Shown here: piece after piece, positions 8,574 to 17,701 of the stretch | Layout of the letters: the number at the start of each line of letters is the position of its first letter | Position numbering within the stretch: position 1 is the stretch's first letter | Assembly (NCBI GenBank): GCA_023419605.1 | Contig: JAEZXR010000064.1 | Span: 10,351 to 74,350, forward strand | DNA length: 64,000 bases | Source: Bacillota bacterium | GTDB taxonomy: Bacteria > Bacillota > Clostridia > Acetivibrionales > JAEZXR01 | Direction: 5' to 3' | Notes under the pieces: generated by a model | The model's input: the letters and a program-made list of their open reading frames with translations, nothing else | Databases searched by the model: none | What the model was told of the DNA's origin: nothing | Position numbers and translations under genes: made by a program

Positions 8574-9557
8574 AATACAAAGAAAATCATCGGAGCTTCC
8601 CTGCCGAATATTCCGTGGGAGGACAGACCGCAGGGCTGTAATGATGTTGTATGGAGATACACACAGAATCCCATCATACCGAGAAATCTGCTTCCGACTT
8701 CCAACAGCATTTTCAACAGTGCCGTGGTGCCTTTTGAAGGAGGGTTTGCAGGTGTTTTCCGTTGTGACGACAAGCGGCGCGAGATGCGGCTCCACAGCGG
8801 TAAAAGCAAGGACGGGCTAAACTGGGAGATTGAGCCCGTCCCCATATCCTTTCTATGCGAGGATACGGAAATAGGCAGGTTTGAATATGGCTATGATCCC
8901 AGAGTGTGCTGGATCGAAGACAGGTACTATGTCACCTGGTGCAACGGATACCATGGACCCACCATCGGCGTAGCCTATACCTATGATTTCAAGAGCTTTT
9001 ACCAGATGGAAAATGCTTTTCTGCCCTTTAACAGGAATGGAGTTCTATTCCCGAGAAAGATTAAAGGAAAGTATGTAATGCTAAGCAGACCCAGTGATAA
9101 TGGGCATACACCTTTTGGAGATATTTATCTGAGCCGGAGCCCCGACTTGATTCACTGGGGACAGCACAGACATGTGATGTCTACCAGAGGCTGGTGGCAG
9201 AGCACGAAGATCGGAGCGGGGCCTACACCCGTAGAAACCACGGAGGGCTGGCTTTTGATCTACCATGGAGTGCTGACCTCCTGTAATGGCTTCGTGTACA
9301 GCTTTGGGGCCGCGCTGCTGGATAGGGAGGAGCCCTGGAAAGTTCTCTACAGGACCGAGCCCTATCTGCTTTCTCCGCAAACACCGTACGAGTGCGTGGG
9401 AGATGTACCCAATGTGGTTTTCCCCTGTGCAGCCCTTACGGATGCAGACACAGGAAGAATAACCATCTATTATGGCGGTGCCGATACGGTAACCTGCCTT
9501 GCTTTTGCCCAAGCGGATGCGCTTATCACGTTTATAAAAGAGAATTCGGTAGTATGA
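8571..9557 (+). CDS. GH130 family mannoside phosphorylase, non-canonical start
   Basis: The GH130 frame runs about 328 codons and opens after a stop at 8556-8558. It includes KKIIGASLPNIPWEDRP, NPIIPRNLLPTSNSIFNSAV and GFAGVFRCDD, the conserved N-terminal half of GH130. No ATG, GTG or TTG precedes these blocks. A perfect AAGGAGGG (8557-8564) lies 6 bases before ATC at 8571, so ATC (or ATA at 8565) seems to be the start, unless a base is wrong. The first canonical start, GTG at 8724, would remove conserved sequence. GH130 enzymes reversibly phosphorolyse beta-mannosides in the cytosol, and no signal peptide is present. Context suggests use of sugars imported by the upstream transporter. Confidence 0.85.
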   Translation: MNTKKIIGASLPNIPWEDRPQGCNDVVWRYTQNPIIPRNLLPTSNSIFNSAVVPFEGGFAGVFRCDDKRREMRLHSGKSKDGLNWEIEPVPISFLCEDTEIGRFEYGYDPRVCWIEDRYYVTWCNGYHGPTIGVAYTYDFKSFYQMENAFLPFNRNGVLFPRKIKGKYVMLSRPSDNGHTPFGDIYLSRSPDLIHWGQHRHVMSTRGWWQSTKIGAGPTPVETTEGWLLIYHGVLTSCNGFVYSFGAALLDREEPWKVLYRTEPYLLSPQTPYECVGDVPNVVFPCAALTDADTGRITIYYGGADTVTCLAFAQADALITFIKENSVV

Positions 9558-9837
9558 AAGCTGCATAGGAGAAAGAAAAGCCTGTACTGATCGCAAAAAT
9601 ATATTCGGAACTTATATGAATATTTAACAATTCAGGGAAACTGCCAAGGGTGAAAAGTTGAATTTTTGTATGAGTGCGGATATATTTTTTTAATGGTAGC
9701 TGGTATAATTACCCTTAAAAATAAATAAATGGAGGTGAACATAATGGTATAGGGAGGGGAGCATTGTGCCAGTTCATATAGAAGGCAAAGGTGTCAAATA
9801 GGAGTTCAACAAACATAATAGTAGGAGGTAAGTTTGT
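9558..9837 (+). other. Spacer with a short leader frame before the secreted GH18-like gene
   Basis: A TATAAT-like box (TATAAT at about 9704) precedes two ribosome-site-like motifs. One is GGAGGTG near 9731, followed by a two-codon frame. The other is GGGAGGGGAGC near 9754, followed by GTG at 9766 and an 11-codon frame (VPVHIEGKGVK). The true gene start follows GGAGG at 9828. Whether the leader frame is translated is unknown. Confidence 0.3.
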
Positions 9838-11004
9838 ATGAAAAGAAAAATTTTATGTGTACTCGTTGTATTCTGCATGCTGGCCGATGTAATGCTGCCG
9901 CTGAATATCCCGACTGTAATGGCCGCAGACGAAGCAGTTTCAGCAATCTTTGGCGGAGGGCCTTTTTATCAGGGCGGGCAATCGGTTATGAATGACCTTC
10001 GCTCTTCCGGCTTTAATACCGTAATCATCTGGTCAGTACATGTCAATGCCAATGGGGATCTGGTGCTGAATGACTCCCTGGTCTGCTCCGGTGGTTCCTA
10101 CGTGGGAGATCCCGCATGGAAAACCCAGTGGGCGACTTTAAAGACGGCGCCCACCTCGGTAAAGCGCATAGAGGTCAGTGTAGGCGCGTGGGGATGTGCA
10201 GATTTTGAGCATATCCGGGATCTGATAAATTCTCAGGGAACAGGAGCCAATACAGTTCTTTACAAGAATTTTGCAGCACTGAAGGCTGCAACGGGCGCAG
10301 ACGCAGTGGACTTCGATGACGAGTCCTGTTATGATGTAGCCTCGGCTGTAAAGTTTGGACAGATGTGTGCCAGTATGGGCTATAAAGTGACACTGTGCCC
10401 CTATACCAACAGCGGCTTTTGGAGCAGTGTGAAGTCACAGCTTGGCAGTACGGTGGATCGGATCTACCTCCAGTGCTATGCCGGGGGAGCGGGAAACAAC
10501 CCTGCTACCTGGAGCAGTACGATGGGAATGAAGGTAATACCCGGTTTATGGTGTCTGCATGGTTCTTCAGGAGACACTGCAAGTACTGTGAAAAGCAAGC
10601 TGACGAACTGGAAGAGTTCGTCCGTAGGGGGCTTCATGTGGTTGTACGATGATATGCAAAAATTATCAAGCCCCAATGCAACGAAGGATTATGCCAGCGC
10701 CATCAACAGTGCTTTTACAACACCTGCTTCAAACGGTGTTGTGTTCTATCAGGATATAAACTACAGTGGGGCCAAAACCGGTGAAATACCGAAGGGCAGG
10801 TATACCTTGTCCCAGCTTCAAGCCTACGGTTTTGTAGATAACTGGGCTTCGTCGGTAGTGATCCCCAGTGGCTGGTCCGTCCGAATGTATACGGACGATA
10901 ACTTCCAAGGGACCTCATGGATGCTGAATCAAAATGATTCCAACAGCGCCAACTTTACCAATTTTGGTGGAAACGACAAAGTAACGTCCTGTGAAATCTA
11001 CTAG
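9838..11004 (+). CDS. Secreted GH18-like protein with C-terminal beta/gamma-crystallin domain
   Basis: 388 residues. A signal peptide covers about residues 1-29 (cleavage near VMA-ADEA). The main domain (about 33-295) resembles a GH18 TIM barrel: residues 155-162, DAVDFDDE, fit the DxxDxDxE catalytic motif with Glu162 as acid. The last 90 residues (GVVFYQDINYSGAKTGEIP onward) look like a beta/gamma-crystallin fold with two Greek-key repeats, a module often binding calcium. The start follows GGAGGTAAGTTTGT. It is probably a secreted glycan-active or glycan-binding protein. A chitinase-like or endo-N-acetylglucosaminidase-like activity is possible but unproven. Confidence 0.65.
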   Translation: MKRKILCVLVVFCMLADVMLPLNIPTVMAADEAVSAIFGGGPFYQGGQSVMNDLRSSGFNTVIIWSVHVNANGDLVLNDSLVCSGGSYVGDPAWKTQWATLKTAPTSVKRIEVSVGAWGCADFEHIRDLINSQGTGANTVLYKNFAALKAATGADAVDFDDESCYDVASAVKFGQMCASMGYKVTLCPYTNSGFWSSVKSQLGSTVDRIYLQCYAGGAGNNPATWSSTMGMKVIPGLWCLHGSSGDTASTVKSKLTNWKSSSVGGFMWLYDDMQKLSSPNATKDYASAINSAFTTPASNGVVFYQDINYSGAKTGEIPKGRYTLSQLQAYGFVDNWASSVVIPSGWSVRMYTDDNFQGTSWMLNQNDSNSANFTNFGGNDKVTSCEIY

Positions 11005-11011
11005 ATTTTAA

Positions 11012-11050
11012 AACAAAGGGGCTGCGTTTTTCAGACGCGGCCCTTTTTGT
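11012..11050 (+). terminator. Intrinsic terminator after the GH18-like gene
   Basis: A stem of AAAGGG..CTGCGT with ACGCGGCCCTTT is followed by a T-run, immediately after the stop at 11004. Confidence 0.85.
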
Positions 11051-11117
11051 GTGTAGCATTTGACATCAAAAAAGGGTAGGTTAAATGGATGCTAGTGATT
11101 GGGTAAGCTCTCTTATA

Positions 11118-11155
11118 AAATCAGGGCTGGTGCTTTGCGGCACCAGCCCTGTAGA
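11118..11155 (-). terminator. Hairpin downstream of the FAD oxidoreductase gene
   Basis: CAGGGCTGGTGC and GCACCAGCCCTG form a perfect 12-bp stem with a 6-base loop. On the minus strand it lies 75 bases after the oxidoreductase stop. The T-run is short. Confidence 0.6.
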
Positions 11156-11229
11156 TTTTCACCCGCGGATGTATCTGTTTATAACAGCTTCTATTCATAC
11201 GCCTGCCGCCCCCAGGTCTATTGAAAGCC

Positions 11230-12312
11230 TTACCGTTTCGTCGAAACAATATCAATAGTTTTCAATCCGCTTTTTAATACGAGCTTACGTAAAAAAGAAT
11301 TATACATAAAAGGGCACTTCAGCAGTTTTAAAAAGATCTTCAAACGAATATTAAAAGTCTTTAGGCTGTAGCTTTTGTTAGGATTTTTACTATGAGCATT
11401 CAGCACTTCACTCAAAGCCCTTGCGCTGTTGATGGCCGAGCTGATTCCCTCCAGTGAACTGGGACTGATAAACCCAGCAGCTTCTCCAATCAAAAACGCG
11501 TTGTCCTTTCCGCAGCAAAAATCATAGAATGCCGATGGCCGCAACACCATGCAGGCCTCGGTTTTCGTGGATTCTCCAAAGTGAAATCCAATTTTCTCTA
11601 ACTTTTTTTTCTGATTTTCAAATCGTTGCCGGGAATTATCCTTGGGAAATGCCCCACCAAAAATAAATTGATTGTCCTTTGAGATGGACCAGGAACAACA
11701 GTCTGTATTTTCCGGGTCGAAAATACAGGAATAAAAAGGATTGACGTGTGTTTCAGAAAACCATTGCTGGATTGACATGTATGTCCGTATTTTCCTTTCG
11801 GGATAAAGGGTGTTTCGTACCAAGGAATTTGCACCGTCTGCCCCCACCAGATACTTGGCAATGATAACTCGTTCCACACCATTTTCGTGGAAAGTTACCC
11901 GGTAGCCTGCCGGTATTTTTTCAATAGCAGAACAACGAGAATTGTTATGAACCTCCACATGATCCGGAATAAGTGATTTCAACCATAAATCAAATTTATG
12001 ACGATGAATGTTAAGATAAAACCGTTGATAATGGCGCGTGAGATCATTTTTCAGATCGATGGTTTTAACGGCAAAAATCTGAGGGTCTACCATAACATCT
12101 TTAGGAAGAGGTATGTCTAACCTTGCTAATGCTTTCTGCGCGTCGGGAGAGAGCAATCCGCCGCAAGGCTTCTGAAACCCGTTTTCGCCGGAGTTTTTTT
12201 TGTCGACGGCAATAATTTTATACTTTTTAGAAAGCAGTCGTGCCAGTGTGGCGCCGGAAGGACCTAACCCGATAATTGCAATATCATATGACCTAGTCAT
12301 TGCTTTTTCCAT
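11230..12312 (-). CDS. FAD-dependent oxidoreductase of the geranylgeranyl-reductase type
   Basis: 360 residues. The N-terminal Rossmann dinucleotide motif is IIGLGPSGATLARLLSKKY, a second FAD motif is LVGADGANSLVR (about 155-166), and the third is FLIGEAAGFISPSSLEG. This is the PHBH/geranylgeranyl-reductase fold, cytosolic or membrane-peripheral, using FAD to reduce or hydroxylate a lipid or aromatic substrate. The substrate cannot be assigned. The gene starts 3 bases after the stop of the XRE regulator gene and so is probably co-transcribed with it. It may have been acquired together with that regulator. Confidence 0.8.
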   Translation of the reverse strand: MEKAMTRSYDIAIIGLGPSGATLARLLSKKYKIIAVDKKNSGENGFQKPCGGLLSPDAQKALARLDIPLPKDVMVDPQIFAVKTIDLKNDLTRHYQRFYLNIHRHKFDLWLKSLIPDHVEVHNNSRCSAIEKIPAGYRVTFHENGVERVIIAKYLVGADGANSLVRNTLYPERKIRTYMSIQQWFSETHVNPFYSCIFDPENTDCCSWSISKDNQFIFGGAFPKDNSRQRFENQKKKLEKIGFHFGESTKTEACMVLRPSAFYDFCCGKDNAFLIGEAAGFISPSSLEGISSAINSARALSEVLNAHSKNPNKSYSLKTFNIRLKIFLKLLKCPFMYNSFLRKLVLKSGLKTIDIVSTKR

Positions 12313-12314
12313 CT

Positions 12315-12539
12315 TTATTCCCCATTATCCAAATCATTATCTTCTCTATACTCTAAAATATCTCCCGGCTGGCATTGGAGTATTTTGCACAAAGCATCAA
12401 GAGTGGTGAAGCGAAAAGCTTTTGCCCTTTGATTTTTAAAAATTGATACATTTGCCATTGTCATTCCTAACTGTTCCGATAACTCCGTTAAAGATATTTT
12501 ACGTTTTGCCATCATCACATCCAAGTTAACTATAATCAT
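12315..12539 (-). CDS. Small Cro/C1-type regulator (YozG-like)
   Basis: 74 residues, essentially a single HTH_XRE domain: VMMAKRKISLTELSEQLG for the first helices, FTTLDALCKILQCQPGDIL for the last. Members of this group usually sit next to a DUF2975 membrane protein and are thought to act with it. Here the upstream partner is only a remnant (12565-12693). Two near-identical 18-bp repeats at 12728-12766 are candidate operators. Confidence 0.88.
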   Translation of the reverse strand: MIIVNLDVMMAKRKISLTELSEQLGMTMANVSIFKNQRAKAFRFTTLDALCKILQCQPGDILEYREDNDLDNGE

Positions 12540-12564
12540 ATTTGAGTTCCCTCTTTTTAGAATG

Positions 12565-12693
12565 TCAAATCATTTTCTTAATGGCTACTGCAACAAAAAG
12601 TACAATTATCAAGGGTACTATAGTCATTGCAAATAAATAGGAATCAAATAATCGTATAAAGTAAGTTGCAGTTTTAATTAATTGCTTACATCC
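12565..12693 (-). pseudogene. C-terminal remnant of a DUF2975-type membrane protein
   Basis: On the minus strand an open segment reads RLFDSYLFAMTIVPLIIVLF and ends AVAIKKMI-stop, 25 bases before the XRE gene. This resembles the last transmembrane helix of DUF2975 proteins, the usual partners of YozG-type regulators. A stop codon precedes it and no start or remaining helices are found, so it appears to be a truncated relic. The assignment rests on about 40 residues and on gene context. Confidence 0.5.
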
Positions 12694-13179
12694 TTATTAT
12701 ATAACAGTACATTAATAATTACAATAAATATTTATCGTTATTCTTTATATATTTATCGTTTTTCTTGCTTCACCCTCTTGCTTGCGTAGTTGGACGATAA
12801 GACTGAGTTTTATTTATAATTGCCCTTATATACCCTTTTTTCAGCTCTTTTCCATTTTATATACACTAAGATGGAGCTTAACGGATGAATGCATTGTTCC
12901 AAGCAAATGCAAATAAATAAGGTTAGTTGCATTTTTTTACCATTTATGATAATCTTACAATAAAAAACTTAATTTGCATTGATAACCAAAAGAGATGTCC
13001 TATAGACGGTACAAAGTTTTGTAATCCATTACAGGGCATTTTTTAGCTATAGGGTCCATCCTCTTTCTTACACTTTCTTTACAGATTAGCCGGAGGTATA
13101 CTGACAAAAAAACAAAAATCATGTCTTGGGGAAGCAAGATGAAAGCGAGTTACAGGAGCGATACTGGGAGGAATCAATA
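12694..13179 (+). other. AT-rich spacer with tandem 18-bp repeats
   Basis: No supported gene. It contains two 18-bp direct repeats, ATATTTATCGTTATTCTT at 12728-12745 and ATATTTATCGTTTTTCTT at 12749-12766 (17 of 18 identical, offset 21 bases). The remainder should hold the promoter of the AraC-type regulator at 13180. I see no clear -35/-10 pair for it. Confidence 0.45.
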
Positions 13180-15447
13180 ATGGGTACTAAAAAGCACAAT
13201 ACCAAAAGAAAGCTATATTTAAGAATTTTTGTAGCCTTAGCTCTGTCAATTGCCATCACCATGCTTATTCTATCCACGGTATTATACGTCAGCTTTGAGA
13301 AGATCGCATTAAACCAGATTTACCTGGCCAATATGAAGAGTCTCGAGCAGGTGAACCGCGAAGTGTCCAATATGGCCAGCATAGCCTCTACTATTTCCGA
13401 CCAGATCTATCATGATATGGCCATATCGAAGCTGCTTCATTTTTCACAGCCGGATGTGTTTGACATGAGTATTGCCGTCAGTCAATTGAATAATTACCGG
13501 TTGTCCATTCCCTTCATCGATTCCATTTGTGTGTATAACAGCAAGACGGATACGTACTATGTAGAACCCAGCAATGTAATGTCGCTTTCCAGTGAATTTG
13601 ATAGCGGACCCAAACAAAAGGAAGGATTTTATGATACACAACTGACGGAGATTATAAAGAATTATAAAAATTACAAACCCTATAAACCGATCCCAAGAAA
13701 GTTTATCTATAATAACGATAGCAGTACGCAGAAATATTTTTATACATTTTTTGTTTATGATATGACCACAGGCAACAGTTTGGATAATGCCGTCATTATC
13801 AACATTTCGGAGGCCTGGGTAAACAGTACCATGAATGATGAAGCGGGAAATGAAAGAGGAGAGACCTTTATCGTCGATGATAGGGGTGTGGTGGTATCCG
13901 ACAGCAAAAGTTTCCCTATGATGTCGGACTATTCGGGTGCGAGTTACATAAAAAAAATATTCGATACGAAATCGGGAGGGTATTTTGTTGATGAGGTAAC
14001 CGGAGCCAAGTCCTTAATCGTATACACAAAGCCCGATTATTTCGGATGGAGGTCTGTACGTATTATTCCCTGGGATACCATATTCCATGAAATTGAACAT
14101 ATTCGCACCGTTACCGTATTTATCGGGCTTGGAATGCTGGTTCTGGGGGTCCTGCTATCCATTTTCATATCCGGCCGCCTCTATATCCCCATAGGGAACA
14201 TATTGACGAACCTGGAGAACCTTGAATTTGAAAAAAGAAAGAATGCCAGAGTGCTGAAGCAGGAATTTCTGCGGAATATGATCTTATGGAGGGGGATAAG
14301 CAGCAAAACCAACTTGCTGAAGAGCTATAATAACCAGGATATTACCATAGGCTTCGATAGCAGGATTTGTCTGCTGCTCATCAAGATCGATGGCTATAAT
14401 GCATTCGTTCAGCAATACGATAACGAAGATCGGAATTTATATAAATTTGCAGTGATGAACATCGCTTGCGAATTGCTTTCGCCCTGCTGTAAAACGGAAG
14501 CGGTTGACATGGAGAGTGATTCCATGGTCATAATTATGGAGGCCTCCGAATTTGAGATGGACGGGCCCGGTGCAGAGGTAGAGGAACAATTAAAAAGGCT
14601 GCAATCCTCTGTGGCCGAAAGCCTGAAAATCTCCGTATCGCTTACGTTGAGTATTGTTGGAGAAGACATTACCAGCATAAGCCAACTCTATAACCAGGTA
14701 ACGGAGGCTGCTCTTCATCGGGTATTCTACGGACGCGGGTCCATCATCCATGCCCATGCCATTATACAGTACAAAGTAAAGGAATACACCTTCCCCGTTC
14801 AAAAGGAAAAGCAATTAATCGATTTTCTTATGGGAGGGAAAACGGGAGAGGCAAGAAAAATGTACGATGAGATGATCCGGGAAGTGTCGGAGTATCCCAT
14901 CACCGTATACAATCACACCATTTCCCACCTGCTGTTTACGTTATATAACGTTATGAATACCATTAAAAACAATAACTCAATCGCTGCAAACCTGGATTTC
15001 GGCATACCGATCATGACTGTAAACAATGCGGAAACCATAGAGGAAGTGAATGAAAAGTTTTATGAGTTGTTCGGTAGAATCGAAGTGTGGCTGGAAGAAA
15101 GAAAAAATTCAAAATCGGATAGTATTGTCTGTAAAATAAACGAAATCATACAAGGGGAGTATTCCAATCCAGGCCTGTCCATTGATAGCATCGCAGAATC
15201 CCTGGGAATGTCTTCGGCCCATATTTGCCGTTTATATAAACAACATACCTTGCACACGATTCTGGAAGAGATTGTTCAGACCCGAATGAAAAAGGCAAGG
15301 GAGCTCTTGCTTTCCACAGAGGATTCCATCCTTGAAATTGCGCAAAAAGTAGGTTTTTCGCAAAGCAATTATTTTTATAGAGTATTTAAAACAGAAAATG
15401 GGGTAACACCCAGCGATTACAGGAAGAACTTGAAATCCTCCACGTAA
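13180..15447 (+). CDS. Membrane-anchored AraC-type regulator with extracellular sensor
   Basis: About 755 residues. The chosen ATG follows GGGAGGAATCAATA. An earlier in-frame TTG at 13126 has no good ribosome site. A transmembrane helix lies near residues 13-35 (LYLRIFVALALSIAITMLIL), an extracellular sensor of about 250 residues follows, then a second helix (VFIGLGMLVLGVLLSIFISG). A cytoplasmic linker leads to a C-terminal AraC HTH pair (GFSQSNYFYRVFKTENGVTP). It combines sensor and DNA-binding output in one chain, without a kinase or receiver domain. It precedes the second sugar importer and the GH5 gene and probably controls them. Confidence 0.9.
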   Translation: MGTKKHNTKRKLYLRIFVALALSIAITMLILSTVLYVSFEKIALNQIYLANMKSLEQVNREVSNMASIASTISDQIYHDMAISKLLHFSQPDVFDMSIAVSQLNNYRLSIPFIDSICVYNSKTDTYYVEPSNVMSLSSEFDSGPKQKEGFYDTQLTEIIKNYKNYKPYKPIPRKFIYNNDSSTQKYFYTFFVYDMTTGNSLDNAVIINISEAWVNSTMNDEAGNERGETFIVDDRGVVVSDSKSFPMMSDYSGASYIKKIFDTKSGGYFVDEVTGAKSLIVYTKPDYFGWRSVRIIPWDTIFHEIEHIRTVTVFIGLGMLVLGVLLSIFISGRLYIPIGNILTNLENLEFEKRKNARVLKQEFLRNMILWRGISSKTNLLKSYNNQDITIGFDSRICLLLIKIDGYNAFVQQYDNEDRNLYKFAVMNIACELLSPCCKTEAVDMESDSMVIIMEASEFEMDGPGAEVEEQLKRLQSSVAESLKISVSLTLSIVGEDITSISQLYNQVTEAALHRVFYGRGSIIHAHAIIQYKVKEYTFPVQKEKQLIDFLMGGKTGEARKMYDEMIREVSEYPITVYNHTISHLLFTLYNVMNTIKNNNSIAANLDFGIPIMTVNNAETIEEVNEKFYELFGRIEVWLEERKNSKSDSIVCKINEIIQGEYSNPGLSIDSIAESLGMSSAHICRLYKQHTLHTILEEIVQTRMKKARELLLSTEDSILEIAQKVGFSQSNYFYRVFKTENGVTPSDYRKNLKSST

Positions 15448-15762
15448 AAATAAACCATCACTTTTAAGGGAAGTAAAAAATATTACTTCCCTTAAAAGTA
15501 GCCCAAAACGGTATTTTATACTATTTTTCAGCTATTAATATCAAAAAAATGAAGACGTGCAAAAATTATACACCCTGATTTCTTGGAATAATCCATAAAT
15601 GCAAAAATAATTCCGTTTACCGTTCCTTTGCTTTTCGCTATCATGAAGGTAACCAAGGCGCCGCGTCAATACAACAAACTCTGCATAAAAGGTAACAGTA
15701 TCAAAGGCTATGGATTCAGTTTTGTAGGACAACCACATGAATATTCAATACGAGGTGATTAT
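15448..15762 (+). other. Spacer with a long AT-rich hairpin
   Basis: CTTTTAAGGGAAGTAA (15461-15476) pairs with TTACTTCCCTTAAAAG (15483-15498), a perfect 16-bp stem with a 6-base loop just after the regulator gene. It lacks a T-run, but probably ends or punctuates that transcript. The remaining 260 bases should contain the importer promoter. The open frame from 15628 to the GTG at 15763 does not look like permease sequence. Confidence 0.6.
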
Positions 15763-16698
15763 GTGAAGAAAAAACAGGGCTTTCTCCACGAATTAAACAA
15801 AAATAAGGTATTATTTCTAATGCTGGTGCCAACTTTTATTTTTTTCCTAGTCAATAATTATTTACCCATGCTGGGTATTTACTTTGCATTTACTGAATTC
15901 AGAGTGGGAGGAAGCTTTTTTGAGAATCTCATACATAGTAAGTTTGTGGGACTTAAAAACTTTGAGTTTCTCTTCAAATCCAATACCCTTTTAAATTTGA
16001 CAAAGAATACGGTCCTCTATAATTTATTGTTTATTATTTTAGGAAATGTGATCCAGGTCTTTACGGCAATACTTTTGAGCAAGCTCATCGGCAATGCCTT
16101 CCGAAAAATAACGCAGACATTGATGTTTCTTCCTTATTTCGTATCCTACGTAATACTGAGTGTTTTGGTATATAATCTTTTCAATTATGAAATCGGCTTC
16201 ATGAATACGTTTTTAAAGTCCGTCACACTGCAGCCCATTGATTTTTATAACCTGCCGCATGCGTGGATTTTCCTGATCGTCGGGTTTTACCTGTGGAAAT
16301 GGGTAGGGTATGGTACGGTTATATATCTAGCTACGATACTGGGCATAAGCGAGGATTATTATGAAGCTTCTGAGATCGATGGTGCTACGATATTCCAGCA
16401 AATCCGGTATATAACCCTCCCGCTGATCAAACCTACATTTATCATATTAATTCTCTTTGCGCTGGGGAGTATCATGCGGGGACAATTCGAACTCTTCTAT
16501 CAATTGGTGGGAACCAATGGCAACCTGTATAATACAACCGATATCATCGATACCTATGTGTACAGGTCCCTGATGAGTGATTTCAATATCGGCATGGGCT
16601 CTGCGGCGGGTTTGTACCAATCCTTGTTCGGTTTTATACTGATTATCACCATCAACTTCTTTGTTAAGAGAAAAAATCCCGAATACGCTTTGTTTTAA
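15763..16698 (+). CDS. CUT1 sugar ABC transporter permease (LplB-like), second system
   Basis: About 311 residues starting at GTG 15763, which follows GAGGTGAT. The N-terminus then reads VKKKQGFLHELNKNKVLFLM, as expected for LplB proteins. Six membrane helices are predicted. The EAA loop is YEASEIDGATIFQQIRYITLP. It pairs with the permease at 16752. Expression is probably controlled by the upstream sensor-regulator. The ATPase is not encoded here. Confidence 0.92.
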   Translation: MKKKQGFLHELNKNKVLFLMLVPTFIFFLVNNYLPMLGIYFAFTEFRVGGSFFENLIHSKFVGLKNFEFLFKSNTLLNLTKNTVLYNLLFIILGNVIQVFTAILLSKLIGNAFRKITQTLMFLPYFVSYVILSVLVYNLFNYEIGFMNTFLKSVTLQPIDFYNLPHAWIFLIVGFYLWKWVGYGTVIYLATILGISEDYYEASEIDGATIFQQIRYITLPLIKPTFIILILFALGSIMRGQFELFYQLVGTNGNLYNTTDIIDTYVYRSLMSDFNIGMGSAAGLYQSLFGFILIITINFFVKRKNPEYALF

Positions 16699-16751
16699 CC
16701 TTCAATGGAACAGCAAAAGCAATTTTACCGGTATAAAGAGGTGTATCATTT

Positions 16752-17648
16752 ATGAAACGAAAACCGTCTCCCTATGTAATTCTGTTTAACGTGATGGCCT
16801 ATAGTATAATCATCCTGATTACCGTAGCCTGCATTCTGCCCTTTATCCTTATTATTTCCGGCTCGTTTTCAGACGAAGGCTCCATCGCCAGAGAGGGGTA
16901 CCACCTGATTCCAAAGGTGTTCTCCCTGGATGCCTATAAAACGGTATTCAAATTTCCCATGGGTATTTTACAGGCCTACAAGGTGACAGTCATCAATACG
17001 CTTGTGGGCACCACGCTGGGCTTGTTCTTTATCTCCATGACCGGATATGTGTTGTCCCGGAAAGATTTCAAATACCGCAACCGGATTTCCTTTATCATCT
17101 ATTTTACAACCCTTTTCGGCGGGGGATTAGTTCCCTGGTACATCATGTATGCCAATGTGCTGAACCTCAAAGATTCCTATATATCCATATGCCTTCCAGG
17201 ACTCATGACACCCTTCCTCATCATACTGATGAGAACCTTCATCAGTTCTTCGGTGCCGGATGAAATTGTTGAATCTGCGAAAATCGATGGAGCCGACAGT
17301 TTTCTGATTTATTTGCGAGTGGTCCTTCCCATCATTACACCCGGTCTTGCCACTGTGGGACTGTTTCTGGCATTGAACTACTGGAATGACTGGTACCTTT
17401 CTTCCATGTTTCTGACTACACCGGGCAAATATGAGCTGCAGTTTTACTTATATAACATGTTAAACAGCTATGAAGCACTGAACAGAATGATGTCGGGAAA
17501 GGGAGGATCGGCAGTAAGCTTTACACCCCCCGCTGAAACGGTAAAGCTGGCCATGACTGTTGTCGCAACAGGGCCGATTCTGTTCCTGTATCCTTTCATT
17601 CAGCGGTATTTTGTTGCAGGGATTACTGTTGGAGCTGTTAAAGGCTAA
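16752..17648 (+). CDS. CUT1 sugar ABC transporter permease (YtcP-like), second system
   Basis: 298 residues with six predicted helices and an EAA-type loop, VESAKIDGADSFLIYLRVVL. The C-terminus FVAGITVGAVKG closely matches that of the first-system permease (FIQGLTIGAVKG), indicating paralogy. The start follows AAAGAGGTGTATCATTT. It forms the channel with the upstream permease. Confidence 0.92.
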   Translation: MKRKPSPYVILFNVMAYSIIILITVACILPFILIISGSFSDEGSIAREGYHLIPKVFSLDAYKTVFKFPMGILQAYKVTVINTLVGTTLGLFFISMTGYVLSRKDFKYRNRISFIIYFTTLFGGGLVPWYIMYANVLNLKDSYISICLPGLMTPFLIILMRTFISSSVPDEIVESAKIDGADSFLIYLRVVLPIITPGLATVGLFLALNYWNDWYLSSMFLTTPGKYELQFYLYNMLNSYEALNRMMSGKGGSAVSFTPPAETVKLAMTVVATGPILFLYPFIQRYFVAGITVGAVKG

Positions 17649-17701
17649 ACCCGGTTTACCGGTTTAACATATGAACAATTATTACTTAAGGAGGATTCCC
17701 T

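Noticed and set aside
8312..8641. 109-codon frame between binding-protein and GH130 genes
   Set aside because: It overlaps the 3' end of one real gene and the 5' end of another in a different frame, has no family features and crosses an intergenic hairpin.
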